Source of the DNA: Meghimatium bilineatum
Taxonomy: Eukaryota; Mollusca; Gastropoda; Stylommatophora; Philomycidae
Assembly: GCA_034231615.1 (NCBI GenBank)
Contig: CM067311.1
Coordinates: 25,572,015 to 25,636,014 of the forward strand
DNA length: 64,000 nucleotides
Direction of reading: 5' to 3'
Below the pieces are notes generated by a model. It was given only the letters and a program-made list of their open reading frames with translations, had not been told where the DNA came from and did not search any database. The position numbers and the translations under genes are program-made. Shown piece by piece: positions 21,022-36,000 of the stretch (position 1 is its first letter; each line of letters opens with the position of its first letter).

Positions 21022-24000
21022 AAAGAAATAAAGAATTTAATACTTAATCTAAGGATATAAGTTTTGTTGGTGTATGCACGATATGTGATAAGGTGGTAAA
21101 GATGAAAACTAAAACACTATAATACTGATTCACTTATAGCTGTCCTATGTGTGGCATTCCTGATAAAATTATTCTACATATCTAGGCCTATTGTATTTAT
21201 AATGTTGTTTCCTAACCACACTAACATGCTCATAATATTGTTTGTGAAAACAAATGAAACATGTAGCAGTTACTAACCTTGTCAGATCAATTTTTTCTTG
21301 GCATAAGTCTAGTGTTAGTAGTTATTAATATATTCTGCCTATTCTTTCTGATGTCATTTTATAACAAAACTAAAGTGTTATTAATATCTTCTTTGAAAAC
21401 AAAAGTAATTCCAAGAATTCCTCACCAGAACATCAGAATCACAATTAATATTAATTTCACTGAAAATCATTTGCACTGGTCTGGACAGACATCTAAAAAT
21501 TAAAAATACAGCTTTGATCTACCACCTCCTTCAAAAAGAAATGTAGAAAAAGGAAGTGAAATATAGCTAGCATAGGAGTCTGTTGGCAATTTTCTTTCGC
21601 TGACAGAGTGATAAAAGTTAAGTATACATGTAAACACACAAATATACACATACAGACCCACATAAATATTAGTGGTAATAATTGATCATCTTTTTATAAG
21701 CTGTTCTGTTAGAATTATGAAAAGGAAAAAGTCAGAACAAAAATAACTGCACAAATGACTCACCTTCTAATCTGTGAGAGGACAGAGTCTCTCTGTAAGC
21801 AGCGAATATTTTCCATCACTGCATTGTTCTCATTGTTGTCTTCCAGCTGCTGCTCCAGCCACTCTACAACCAGTTTATCATCTTCGTACTGGTATGCCTT
21901 TATTGGTTCACAGAATAAAACACAACATAAGTCCTGCTGTTTGTATGTATCAAAGAAAGCAATATTTTTTGGGAGAAAATCCATATCTTTGTATCTACAT
22001 AAAACAAATGGTTGTATAGTGACTTTCATCAATAGAAGACTTACCACTATAATTCAATCCAGTCTTTTGGGCCATGTTTTCTATTATTTGCATTTCATTG
22101 GCAGGCAACACCATAGTGACACAAAGTTATAAATAATGATCAAAGAAAAGCACAGAAATAATCAAAAACATCACATATGAAGACAGATTCTGCTTTGTTT
22201 TTATTTTATTGTTAAATCTTATTTGGTCCTTGGTCACGGTTGTACTCGTTCATATTGTTACTGTTGCTCCAACACCCTAAGGATAAGTTATGTACATCTT
22301 GCCTATGCTATGGGAAGGGAGGAGTTGTCATCTCAAACACCTTTCACTCGTGCCAAGAACACCCTCACTCATGCCAACATTACCTGCCACTCGGGCCAGA
22401 GTACATTCCACTTGTACCAAGAGTACCTTCCACTCATACCAAGAACACTCCAATTCTCGATAGTTATTGCAATACCTTGAGAGAAGTTCTCCCACTAAAA
22501 AGGAATCAACTGCAATAAGATATTTCATTTATCTAGTCCCCAATTATTGAACTTTTGTCTGGAGAATGTTCTCGGATGAGAAATTTTCTTTTCTTCATTG
22601 GAACCAAATCACTTGCAACTGATGCCCTTACAGAAAATTTCTCAACTTTGCTTGTCAACTTAAAAGAAGTATCCAATCCATCCAAATGAGAAATACTGTC
22701 AACTTTGCATGTCAAGTCCAATGACAGACATGCATCTTACTGATCCAAATAAGAAACATGTTAAATTTGCTTGTAAGTTAGATGACAAATGCATCTGGTT
22801 TATCCAAATAAGAAACATGTTAAATTTGCTTGTAAGTCAGATGACAAATGCATCTGGTTTATCCAAATGAGAAACATACTGTCAAAGTTGCATGTTAAGT
22901 TCAAATACATGAACCTGGTTGACCCAATTAAGAAACATATTGTCAATAATGCTTGTGAAGTCAAATTTTGGTGTTACAGGAATTCTTGTGGACTAAGTGA
23001 TTATAAGCATGCTCTGTAAGGTTGATAAATGACCTTGTCAGAAATCCAAAGTCAGAAATTGGGTGGAGTTGTTAAGATACCTATGACTAGAACGAAGACC
23101 ATTTTCACTCCAAGACATCGCCCATGTGTTGCCGGAGCCCGAGAGGGGAGCAAAGAATAGCAACACTGTTTACCTTCCATGCATGCCGTAAGAGGTTATG
23201 GAATGGAGTTGGCCGTCCCATCCCATTTAGGGTCAGTGACCCAAAGCCATGCTGAAGTCGGATGTGCCAGACTGAAAGGCGCAGATATCACAGCAATGCT
23301 GTAAATCATGACACAACACATTCCGTTCTCCGGACTACACCCTGCTAATCTGCAGGAGTTTGAGAACAAATGCAGAAAGGAAGAAGAAAGAGTTCTAAGA
23401 CATGCTAGCTTGTTGAGATAAGCTGACAGGTTGAGGAGTATGGGAGCTGTATCAGAAGGTACATCAATAGGTAATTGATGAGTTTGCCTCTCTTTTGAAG
23501 AGACGTGTCCCTTTCAACCAGCAGACAACAAAGTCCAATTAGGTTATATCAGGACACAATACCATAAAATATGAGAGGTAACAAAGACCTCAAAAAAGGT
23601 ACATCAATAGACTGTGCTTCTGTCCATTAGGAGGATATTTAGGAGAGTAAATCAGATCATTCTATAGAATGTTGGAGATTGGAAAGAGAAACATAACAGA
23701 TAAATGAACACCAAACTTAGAACCGTGAATCAGGACACTGATAGCTTTATTGTGATGGAGATTTGAAAGAGCAACATAACAGATAAATGAACACCAAACT
23801 TAGAACCGTGAATCAGGACACTGATAGCTTTATTGTGATGGAGATTGGAAAGAGAAACATAACAGATAAATGAACACCAAACTTAGAACCGTGAATCAGG
23901 ACACTGATAGCTTTATTGTGATGGAGATTGGAAAGAGAAACATAACAGATAAATGAACACCAAACTTAGAACCGTGAATCAGGACACTGATAGCTTTATT

Positions 24001-27000
24001 GTGATGGAGATTGGAAAGAGAAACATAACAGATAAATGAACACCAAACTTAGAACCTTCACTAATAGCATGTCTGCAGATACGTTGGACTAATATATTGA
24101 CTATTAAATAGATATACCATACAAATTTTTTTTATATACTTACATTGATTGGTCCTTGATCCTCCACAAACCATCTTCTCAACATTGAATCAAGCTGAGC
24201 TTGACTAGAACCTGGAAGGTGTTGTTTCATCAGTTTCTTAACCCGATGTTCAAGCAGACGACGACGCAGACGCCAATAGAAGAATTCACGTGATGTGGGC
24301 CAATGAAGTACTTGCTATTGAGAAGTAGATGACAAAAATAAGTTGTAACTCAGATCAACATTTGAAACCTTACCAACAAAAAAATGGATAAAAAAATTAT
24401 TATTAATAAAGTCCTAATATCCATGCAAATAATAATCTTTAGTAAGAACTTAACACATGAATCTCTATTAAAATATTTGGGTTCTCGTTTGTTAGCATTC
24501 ATTCACCCTAAAAAGATGGATGTGCAGAGCCATCGACGCAAATAAAATGGCATCACGATGCATTTCCATTCTCTGGACTACATCCTGCTGGAAATCTAGT
24601 AAGATCATTGTCCTGCTACAAGAAAGATCAGCAGACGTTTGATAATGAATGTCGAAGAAGTATTCATTCTAAAACTTTCGCTGGATCCATCAGGGCAATG
24701 GTTCAAGATTTCCAGTAGGATATATTCCAGTGAATGAGGATGCATTGTGCCATTGTTTTATCTGCACCAATGGTCCAATACATCAGATTTTGGTGCAGGT
24801 TCTTATTTTAAAACTGACTGCATAAATGGCAATAGATGAAAGTAAAATACAAAGTTTATAATATTAACCTTTAGCACGCTGTGTTGGCAAACCGTGCGAA
24901 GCATATCGCCAGAAATGTGTCATTTCTTGACATGAAAGGTGAAATCAATCGCCCGATTCGGTAAACCATAAATCGAAAGAAAAAATCGAGATCAGTAAAT
25001 TTTTGACAGAATGTTTTGGCAACAGCGAGAAGAGAATTTATCTAGCTTCCTGTTTCTATTGTCAAAATGGCAAAAGACAATAGTGTTTGATTATGGAATG
25101 GAGATCCAAGCAATCTTTAAGCATCTGCTTTGCGGTGAGCCGACATGACATTGAATCGAGTTTATTATACTTCTCTATCATCGATTTATTCAGTGAAATC
25201 ATTATTTATTCCGAATTCAACGTGGAAATATTGAAATGTAAGTACTTCAATTTATTTAATTAGGATAGACATGAGGTTCCACAATGTTCTCACTATGTAA
25301 ATGATATAATATTCAACAGCTTACGATCGATCAAAAATATGGTAGGCCTAGATCTAGATAGGTCTAAATATTACTTTACCACTTTATCACACATCTCGTA
25401 TCACACACACACACAAACAAAACGTACACCAATATATGCAGAATTTAATTCTTTATTTATATGTGCAAATATTATTTAAATATCTGTAACAACAAAGACG
25501 TTATCGCGATTTCAAAACAGCCACTGACGATTGCTTAACATTTCGAAAATCAATTTCGAAGCAGTCAGCGGCACAAGAAAAATTGTAAACACAGCATGCC
25601 TAAGGTTAAAGAATGCAAAAGCTAATTAAAAAGAAAAATTTATGCAATGAGTTCTAGAAGAAACCTCCTGGTTTGTTTGTATTTACTGAATGAGTGCTTG
25701 ATAGAGATCTTTAGGCTGAAACATCAATTTTAGTTGTAGGTTCTCTGTAAAACCTATATTTCAATATTTTTATGTTTATCTACCTTCTTTGCATTCAAAG
25801 AAGAATGAAAGATGCCACAACCAACTTACTGAAATACATCCTTTCTCTTCCATTCGACCAGGTGTATCGTGAAGGTCAGCAAACATAACAGCCACAGAAT
25901 GATACAGTGGTGCAAGATGCTCCTCTCTTCCCCTCAGTTCAGTCTCCAGAGCTGTCTTTGCCTCCAGAGTTAAACCAGGGCTGGAGATTTTCTCTACCAG
26001 CTTTCTTGCATCCGCGTCAAGTCTTTTGATACATTTTTCAATATCCTTGTGACGAAATTTGATTTCAACTGCACCCTCTGGTTCCAAAACTCCACCCCTA
26101 GTGAAAAATAGATTTATGTATAAGCTTCATAAACATACAAGACTTATCGGTATTGGAAATAATGCACATGAAATCGAAGGCTGTGGAAACACATGATAAC
26201 CAAAAGCCACACGGCATGGACCATAAGACGAAGAGAAGAATGTAATACAATGTAGCATTGTTTAACATAGCAATCCTGCATGTTTCCGTAGTAGCAGGTC
26301 AGGCCAATCACCATGCAACAGTAAACCCCTAGCAGATGACATACAATATTGTGATGCTTTCCTCTTGTGGAAACTCCACAGCATTTATAAAATTATGTTT
26401 TTACCCCCTTTAAGTAGTTTTCTTCTTAAACCATTGCAAATTCCTGGGAGGTGAGTCTATTGCAAGTTTCTTCTCAAATCATTGCAAACCCTAGAAGTTG
26501 AATCTTTTGTAGGTTTCTTCTCAAATTGTTACAAATCCCTAGGAGTTGAGTCTTCTGTGGGTTTCTTCTCAAACTATTGCAAACCCCTGGGAGTTGAGTC
26601 TTCTGTAAGTTTCCTCTCAAATTGTTGCAAATCTCTAGGAGTTGAGTCTTCTGAATATGACATAAAGCTCTGGAGGAACACACCCCCCCATCCCAACAGA
26701 AAGGAAGACTTGACATTTAGTCTCAAAAAGATAGTCCAGCAAGGAAGATTTTAAATTTAGCCTAAAGAAGACATTAGTCTGTACAGACAGCAAGCAAGAC
26801 TGATATTCAGTCTCAAGAAGACAGTAGTTGACAGTTTATGTAAAGAATCAAAGAAGGAACCAGTAATGTCAGCAGAAAACTGTATCAGAACAACCTTCAT
26901 CAATCTAAATGACATCTACAGATTTTTCCTGCTGTAGTAAAGTCACCACCTAATAATAAACTAAATCAGTGTTCTGCCAATAGTTGTCTCTAGAGTTGAA

Positions 27001-30000
27001 TGTTGAAAGATTATATATAAAACAGGTCAAAATTATCTTTTCACACAACATAGAAAGTCACAGCTACTTTCTGAAAGAAACCAGTATGGTATTTATACTA
27101 CAACAAGAAATATTTTAATTGGATTCTTAGTGTTCTAACAAGTAAATGTGGAATCATCACCAGAAATGTTTTGTCTATGAATACCAGAGGGAAAATGAAA
27201 GAAGTAATCTAAAGACTTGATGGAGAAGCACAGAAACAAATGATGGTAAACACAACATAGTATCACCCGTGTGTCGCTGGGGCCCAAAAGGGGAGCAAAG
27301 AATAGCAACACTGTTTACCTTTCATGCATGTCGTAAGAGATGACTAAGGAGGTTGTGGGATGGAGTTGGCTGTCCCATCCCATATAGGGTCAGTGACCCA
27401 AAGCCATGCTGAAGTCAAAGGTGTCAAGCCGAAAGGCACAGATATCGCAGCAATGCTGTAAACCATGACAACGCATTCCGTTCTCCGGACTACATCCTGT
27501 TAATCTGCAGGAGTTTGAGAACGAACGCAGAAGAAGACAACACAGAAATGTGGATATCTTACAAAGGATTGTTGCAGAGAAAGTGAGTTTTATTTTGTAT
27601 ATACCCTACAAGCCAATACCAGGTGTGCTGGTTATTGATTGCTTCATCTGTCTTTAGTCAAGAAGTACTGGGGCCTGGACTTCTAGTTCAGAGTGCAAGG
27701 AATAGGATCTTCTTTGCAACGACTTGTAATGACTAAGGAACATTTGGAGGGGGAGGGGGAAGAAATAGAAAGAGGAGAGAAATAGGTTGTCAAGAAATTT
27801 TTTTCATTTGTCTTCTGCCATACTTATTCACACACTGCCTTACAGGTTAGCATGGAAGTGTCTTAGGCTAAGGAAATAAATGCCCCCCCCCCCCCCCACA
27901 GAAAATCCCCACTGTTAGTGGGTTTGCACAGTAGTGCCTCAGGCCAAAGCAGTAAACCCATACAGAAAATCAGGAGTGGAGACCTGAGGGCAATTGGCAA
28001 TGTGTTACACAATCTTCTGCAGTTCTGCTTAATTTCTGCATACTGACATTGTCTTTCCCTTTGAACTAATCAACAAAGCCAAGATAAGATTAGTGCAAAT
28101 GGGCAAGGCACTTTCTCCATAAAATCTGCCCAGGAGGCAAGAGGGTTAAAATGTAGGAACTTCTTGTTTCAACAATTTAAATAATGTGAAGGCCTCATTG
28201 TCTGTGTGAAAGTTTAAGCCAGCCTACTTCCTGACTGTTTCTGTAACGATGTAAGATGCAAAATACCATCATCGTTAGCCCAGAACAAATTGGAGGACTT
28301 AGGAATACTGGTATTATTGTAGCCTTTCCTATTATTGTTCAAGCTGGCAAAAATAAGAGCAAAGCTAATTTACTTGAAACTCAATATCAAAACTATACCT
28401 GCTAAGGCAATCAGCATACATCTCCATATAGTCAGGATTGATCTCGGGGTCAACCACTACCCATGATCCTCCTCTGAGCTCTCCGCATGGTGGAATGTAA
28501 ATAAATATTGGTTGTGTGCACTCTCTGATTGCATCCACAATGTAAGCACCAAACTTGAGGACTTGATCATGCATGTCTACAAATAATAAGGTTGAAGTGA
28601 GTGTTGAGCAGGAGGAGAAATACAGATATGAGAGACATCCTTTAAACACATTTTAAAACTCAACTAACATATCGAATTGAGATTAGTAGTTTCTTATGAT
28701 GAACTTGTTCACAGTTTAAGGGATTATTTTATCATCCTACTAGTTTTTAGATCTTCACTGCTTGATTAATAAATGACTAAAATTATTATTACATACCAGA
28801 TCAATGCTATATTTAACATTCTTGTATAAATCATATTACATTTTTAATTTAAAATATGTTTGTCATTATCTCCAGGAATTATGAACAACTTGCTCTTATT
28901 TCCTATGTGCAGTGCAGTGCAGTGAGTTTGTCAGATCTTTCATACCAAGGAGACAAAAATAAATTGGTAGCATATTCTATTCAGGATGTAGCCGGTAACC
29001 CAGCATTTGTTTCGTTATGATGATTTATTACGCAATATATACCAGGAGGCTTTGGCTTAATGCCTTTTGAATAAGCCTCGATGGGGTATAATTTCAAATT
29101 ATATTTATAAAATATAAATTACAAGTTTCAATACAAAAAATCTTTCTGAAAGAAGTAAGTAAAAAAAGTAAAGTAACCCATAGCATTTATTAATGCCGTA
29201 AGGGTGTGAGATGTTAGCGATCTCACATTTCACAGGCTCTGCAAATGAGGGCGGTAGCCATCTCCTCTCCCTCGCAGTCTTTACTTCCCGGATTAATCCG
29301 GTACCCATTTAAGGCTGGGTCGACCTGGGAGCCGTTGCGATCTGAAAACGTTTCCGCCTCAGCTGGGGAATGAACCCAGGACCACTCATATGCGAAGCCA
29401 GTGCGCTAACCACTGCGCTAACGCGGCTCCCAATAATGAAAGAAGGGTATGTGCTTAAAATGAACATTTACTTTGCACAAATTAACATATGGCAATATTA
29501 AAGTCTAGCATCTGACATTCTAATATAATTTTTAATACTATTTCAGGAAAAAAAATTTGTATGCATTAGTAGGCATGGGAAAAATAAATAGTGCTAACTT
29601 TTTTAAACTAATAAATTATGAATGAATGATATAATTTTCATTAAAAAATATTTCCTCATAGGGCACTACTTCCTAGCAAACCCTCTTCTTGACTACATCA
29701 TTTATTTTGTGCTGTTTCTGATATCGATGTTCATCCATGCCACAATGCTAGGTTTTCAAGCATCTTCTCTCTTGGTCTTCTCCTAACCCTCCTGCTTGTT
29801 ACAATGTGTTCCATATTTCCTCTTCTCATGATGTGTCCAAAAAATGTGAACTGTCTCTTTTTGATGAGGGTAAACAGATCTCTTTTTTCTTTACAGATTG
29901 AGGATCTCATACACAGATGAATGTCCATGTGGATCCGGAACACATACGTCAAAACTGCCCAACATACAAAGAGCAGAGACAGCAGACCTGGCCAGAGGAT

Positions 30001-33000
30001 ACAGACTTGAGGCAAAAGCTATGGGGCAGCCGCTCTGACCTGGAGAAGACAGTGGACTTCGTCTTGACGACAGGCCTGACAATATAGCATGGCCACAGAT
30101 GCTGAACGCAGAAGATCTCTTTTTGAATTAACATCTTTCAAGATATCTTCATTACACTTTTTATCTGTTCATGGTGTTCTTAACATTCTTCTATAAAACC
30201 ACATCTCAATTGACAAAGATATATATAACATAGGATGGTCTTCATCTTGTGACATATATGTGTATAATTGATACCTTTCATTCCTCCAGAGAAGCCCCTC
30301 CAGTTAGCAAACATAAATAAGGGAAGTTCCTCCCTAGAAAAATCCTTGATAACTTGAGCAGTTTTGTAAGCAGAGTCAGGAAACCATACTTGTCCTGCTT
30401 GCTGGATCACCTAAAAATTCACACAAGTTTGATTCAACTGTAATAATAAACTTTATAAGTTTTGAACAACTTCTTACAAATTTATTTTATGTCAACATTT
30501 GAATGAACAAGCTGAGACTTGAGGAAAATGTTGACATAATGGGAACTTATGAAAAGATGAGAAATTTTAAAAAATATATATAAAAACCAAATTAAGTCAA
30601 AATATCTTATAGACTATAAATAAAAACTTAGCACTGATCTTGAAATCATGCAAAAGTAAGTAGACCATGACATAGGATCTGCATTGTGTCAACTAATCTC
30701 ATTTCTTCTTTTTCTTCATTCATTCTCAAGCTTTTGCAGAGTAACAGGATGTAATCTGGAGAACAAGAAGTGTTGTGTCATGGTTTACAGCTTAGCAGTG
30801 ATATCTGCATCTTTTGGCCTGACACATGTGACTTCATCTTCTGGATCACTCCGACCACCTATGGAATGGGACAACCAACCCCATCTTCAAAACCTCTTTA
30901 ATCGCCTCTTGCGATGTGCATGGCAATTCCTAGGATTATTCTTTGCCTCTACTTTTAGGCAAGCAACATACATGTGATCTGATATTATACATAGAAAACA
31001 TATAATTTCAGCATCATAATCAGATTGGCTGATAATGATTCTGAAAGCCTGCCTACTAAATTTTTTTAATCTATTGATGATAAAAATGTAAATTTTTTTC
31101 CGAAAGATCTGTGCGTGGATTAAGAAAGTAAAAGATTGCATATTCAGTAATAACAATAAAATGTAACACTTGTGATGCACTTATATTCAAATGAAAACTC
31201 ATCACACGGTTTATTGCACAAGTGATCTAGTATGACAGAAACTTACCTTTGATTCTGAATCTGCATTGGCTGGATCTGCAGGTATGTTCAACTCCACTGC
31301 TCTTGTCTCTACAGCTATGACTCCCACCGGGATACCTCCAAGTCTGAATGAACAAAAATATTCAAAAAAAAGATCTGTAATTTATGAAATCAATAATAAG
31401 CAAGAACAAGTGTTGAACTTGCAAGAGATTCTGCCAATGTCTTTCTGTCATGAAGTGTAGGGATTCAACAAAAAAAAGTATGCAAATTGATTTTAACATT
31501 AACATTTCTTCATACTTTAGTTTCCTGAACTTTACCACAAACATTAATTATCTTCTTCTTCTGCATTCTCCTACAGATCAGAAGGATATAGTCAAGATAA
31601 TGGAGTGTATTGTTTCATGGTTCACATCTTAGCTGCAATGTATGAGCCTTTTTGCCTGATACATCTGACTTCAGCAGGGTTTCTGGGTCACTTTGACCCT
31701 CTATAGAATGGAATAGCCAACCCAAATCTCAAAACCTATTTCTCCCCTAAGACATGATTAGCAGGTAACAGTGTCACTAATATTTGTTCCCCTTTCAGGT
31801 CCTCACAACACATGAGAGAAAAAAATTTAACTATTTTAAATCAGATTCTGCAATGTTAGTAACTGCATTCCTAAATAAGAGAATCAGAAGACAAGATGTA
31901 ATGGCAGAAATTAGACTTTAGCTGCTTGTCAAGGCAAAATTTATTTTGGAAAAGCAACATAGGTGTCAGTGAGAAAATCAAACTTTATAACTCACTAGTG
32001 CTTTCTATTGTGTAGTTGTGAGAGTTGGACTCACTGTAGACATGGAGAGACAGTTACAGGTTGAATACAAATGTTACAGACAAATTCTGCACATCTTCTA
32101 TAGAGAATATAAGACAAATGCGTACATAAGAAATAAAATAGAGATGTATATAGGTCCACAAGAACCATTACTTTCAAATGACAAAAACTTGCATAGTTTG
32201 GACATGTATCCCGACATGATTTCTTGTCAAAAACGATACGACAGGGAACAGTCAAAGGTGGAAGACAACATCAAAGACTGAACAGGTCTGGATTTTTCTC
32301 TCATATGCTAGCTAAAGATAGAAATCGATGGAGAGCTGTGTTGATGCATTCGATGTAGTACCCCTACAACCTTGACAGAGTTATGGGTTTATGGATGGAC
32401 TACTCCAGAACACGCACAAAGATATATATCAATATAATATAGCAATCACAGCAACCAAAACAAAAAAAAGTAATAAAAACATCAGATTAGTAATTTTATA
32501 CCTAGCTCTGCCTGCTACAACAGTCTGAGCCCAAGGCTGCATAATTTCATCAAATGATCCTCTGTCAAAAAAACCAGACTGCCACCTCTTATCATCGGCT
32601 GCAACATAAATTTTAATTATCAGTACATGTACAAAGGCTTGGTAGAATATGGAAGCAATAGCTAAAGTTAGGACAAGATGGAGGAGATTTGTTGAGGACC
32701 TATGTTCTAAGATGTATAATTAGATAAAGTGCTGTTTCTAGGGAAAAAAAGATGGGGTATGGTATACATAAAAATGAATATCCTTTATTTTGGCGCACCC
32801 CTGAATGTTTCAATGTGTTGAACGTGTCCATGAATCAGGATGGCAAAGCTTACTATACTTTCCACTTTGGGTGTAGGAACAGAAAGTCCACGCCACTGTG
32901 CTCGATAGTTCAACTCTTCTGACCAAAAATAGATAAGCTGGGCTGTTTTTGCTACATTATAATTATTTTTTCATGGACATAAAGTATCTTCTAGGCTGAC

Positions 33001-36000
33001 CAGAATTAAATTAAACCCAAACTGCAAAATTCAGGTTATAAAAAGGTGGGTGTACTAGCATACCCGCTTACCTCCAGAAAAAAAATTGGATGGATTAGCA
33101 CATGTTATTTACTCTTGCTTGCAATCTCCCCTTGCAATCTCCTCCTAACTGCCTAAACCAAAATGTAGTAACATGTTTAAAGTTGAAATTTTTTGTGAAG
33201 TACCGTTAAATTCCGTGTATAACCCGAGAATTTTTGGACAAAAAACAGAGATGACTTCATACTCTTCGTCTTATATTCGAGTAACATCAAATTAAAAAAA
33301 AAAATTACTTCCAAATCACAGTAAAAAAGGAGAAAAACACTGTTTAAAAAAAATGCCAGTGACAACTCACATGTCCCGATATATTAAGCCAGGATAAAAT
33401 GACTAGGGCTCTCCAGCAATCTAGAGCGTACTACCATAATGCTAGGCCTCTAATTACATTAATTTCTATATATCATACAATATTTCCTTCGAAATCTCTG
33501 ATATTTCTTGATAAAACTCACTTACTAGGTCTATATCGTTATTTCGGACATGCCCGCCATTTTTACTGAGCTTAATTTCCCCGGAAATGCTATTTTTAGC
33601 AATGGGTATTACCGTTTTTTTTACCCGGTAAATATATTTATATCATAAGTCGAAATTTGTCAGAAAAGTATACCAGTATCTGATGTTATATATTGACAAA
33701 AATACGGTAATGGTCTGTGAAAAAATGAAATACCGTAGCCTAAGCTGATCTACCAGTAACACATGTTTATCATCAAGGCCCAGTCTTGTTTGTGTAGGGA
33801 AACACCGACTACCAGTAGTATAAACACTGTCACACACTTTCATTTTGGGTAAAGCAAATGTTACAACAGTTACTGACCGTCTAATAGGCTATAAGACCTG
33901 TGTACAGAAAATGTAAAAACACATCAAAGGCAGATTTTGAGTATTTCCGTGCATGTGCTGGTCGGCCTTGCCAATTTTTAACATGCGACTCCAAGTATAT
34001 AAATAGTGACCAAGACAATAATCAGAAACATAAAGAATGAAGTCCTAATTAATTCTGTACAGAGGTCTTTTTCTACATCAAACGGTCTTGCACAAACACG
34101 TAACTGACATCCAAAACTTTGCTACTTAGGCAGTGTTGGGGGGATGGGGGAGAGAAATAAATACAGGTAGTGAAACTCGTCTGAGCTGTGCCTCATGTTT
34201 ATATTACTGTTAAGGTAAACATACAGGTCACACAAAGTTCAAACTCTTCTGTATCTTTTAAAAACAAAGCCGGGGATTGACTGTCTGCAATATTTTTGTG
34301 AGAACTCGGTGGCAAATAGTTATATACATAGTTATATACCGGTACTCTGTATATTCTGTTAATTAGTCCAGCCCACTGAGGCCGCAGATGGACTACTGGC
34401 CCTACCCATTTCAATCGGCTCAACCAATCCAAGTTTCCCTCACATTATGTATGCCATTCAGATAAGTGACTAAAATGCAATCTTTCTTTATAGAAGATTT
34501 GAAACGGGTTCCAAATCACAACACATCATAGGCATTTTGTAGTAAAATTGCGCCGCCGTAATTGATTCCCTCCCCCAACCACTGTACATGTAGTGGAAGA
34601 AGAGATCAATTTCACAATCCTCTGTTATGTTTATTTTATTACCCTATTCTCCCCACACAGTAAACATAACCAGGAACAACATTCAAACTCTTCTGTATCT
34701 TATAAAAACAAAGGTGATCTCGCTGTCTTGCCTTTCATCATTTCCCACTTAAACATCACTGTCAGAAGCCGGTGACATAATAGTTACGTAGTAATTACTA
34801 TTCACTAGGGCTGTTCCGCGTCATAACGCCCAGACACCCAACACAGACAATTCATTCAGGAAAAACTTTGTTCCCCAAAGTCTCCCCACCTCATAAACCA
34901 TCTATAGTCATGGATAGGGAAGTCAGCCTACGGGGTATTCATTATTTTCGGATATATTGATCCAGAATACAGTAGCCACCAGGGTTTCATTCCTTGATTC
35001 ATTCAAGTTACCTGAGTGAAGCAAATGAAAGGAATGCTATTTTCTTAGAGTTGCAAAAGTTTGTGTTAATTTCCATTTAGCATGTGGGTTCTTTCTTATG
35101 ATGATGAAGTTCATTATTGCCGGCTTTGTTAAGTTGGGGATGTCGGTCTATAGTCGGACTTTCGACGTTCTCCACTTTTGGGAAGGGATAGTTAGGTTAT
35201 CGGCCTACAATCGGATGGGTTTATATTCAGAATTTAACGGTATAACATTATACTACATGTCAGGCATAACAAATGAATCACTAAACTTACCCATTCGACC
35301 TGCCAGCATAAATCGTGGGTCATATGGTGCTCTTGTGGGGTAGAATTCAATAGTCCGGTTTATAGGATCCTGGGATTCAATTATTGGCAAGGGACCTCCT
35401 TTTTTCTGATAATCAGAAGAACAATGATAGTAAATTCAGAGAATAAGCAATTCTTAATCAGTAGATAACAACTGATTAGTTCTTTTGCATTTCAGAGCAT
35501 TGGATAATCATGAACATTAAATTCTAACACAACCGCTAACTACTGAACTTGGAGAGCTACTGAACATGATAGTGATGAGATAATCCCTTCAGCTGTGAAC
35601 AGGCAGCTCTTTATAGCTCTTAGAATTCTGACATAGGATCTGCTCAGTTGTGTAAATGAGGTAACAACTGTACTGATATACGGTCTCATAGGAATGGATG
35701 TTGGTGTGTGTGTGTTTATAGATGCATGTCCCAGAAGGGAAGCATTCCAGTGCACCAGTAATCCAGGAACATCATGCCCTGCCAGGAGCGTATATATACT
35801 TCTGGGTCAACTAGTTCATGATTCTTCTATCAGGTCTGTTGATCCATCTGCAGTGTTGTACATCCAGCATTTCTCATCACCTAGCAGTCCATCACAAAAG
35901 GACAAAGGTGTAATGTCTGCTTGCATGCATCTCTATCATCCATGTGGGGTTATTTGATAGAAGACAAAAGTAAAAAAATGAGACAAAATGTGACTGATTA

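Noticed and set aside
26474..26754. Repetitive protein frames ([18 protein letters not shown] units, both strands)
   Set aside because: They are translations of a 48-bp tandem repeat whose length is divisible by three; no start context or conservation argues for a gene.
29360..29432. Possible tRNA gene on the minus strand
   Set aside because: Box A and box B are present, but the sequence continues into a SINE body and I could not fold a proper acceptor stem; it is the head of a SINE.
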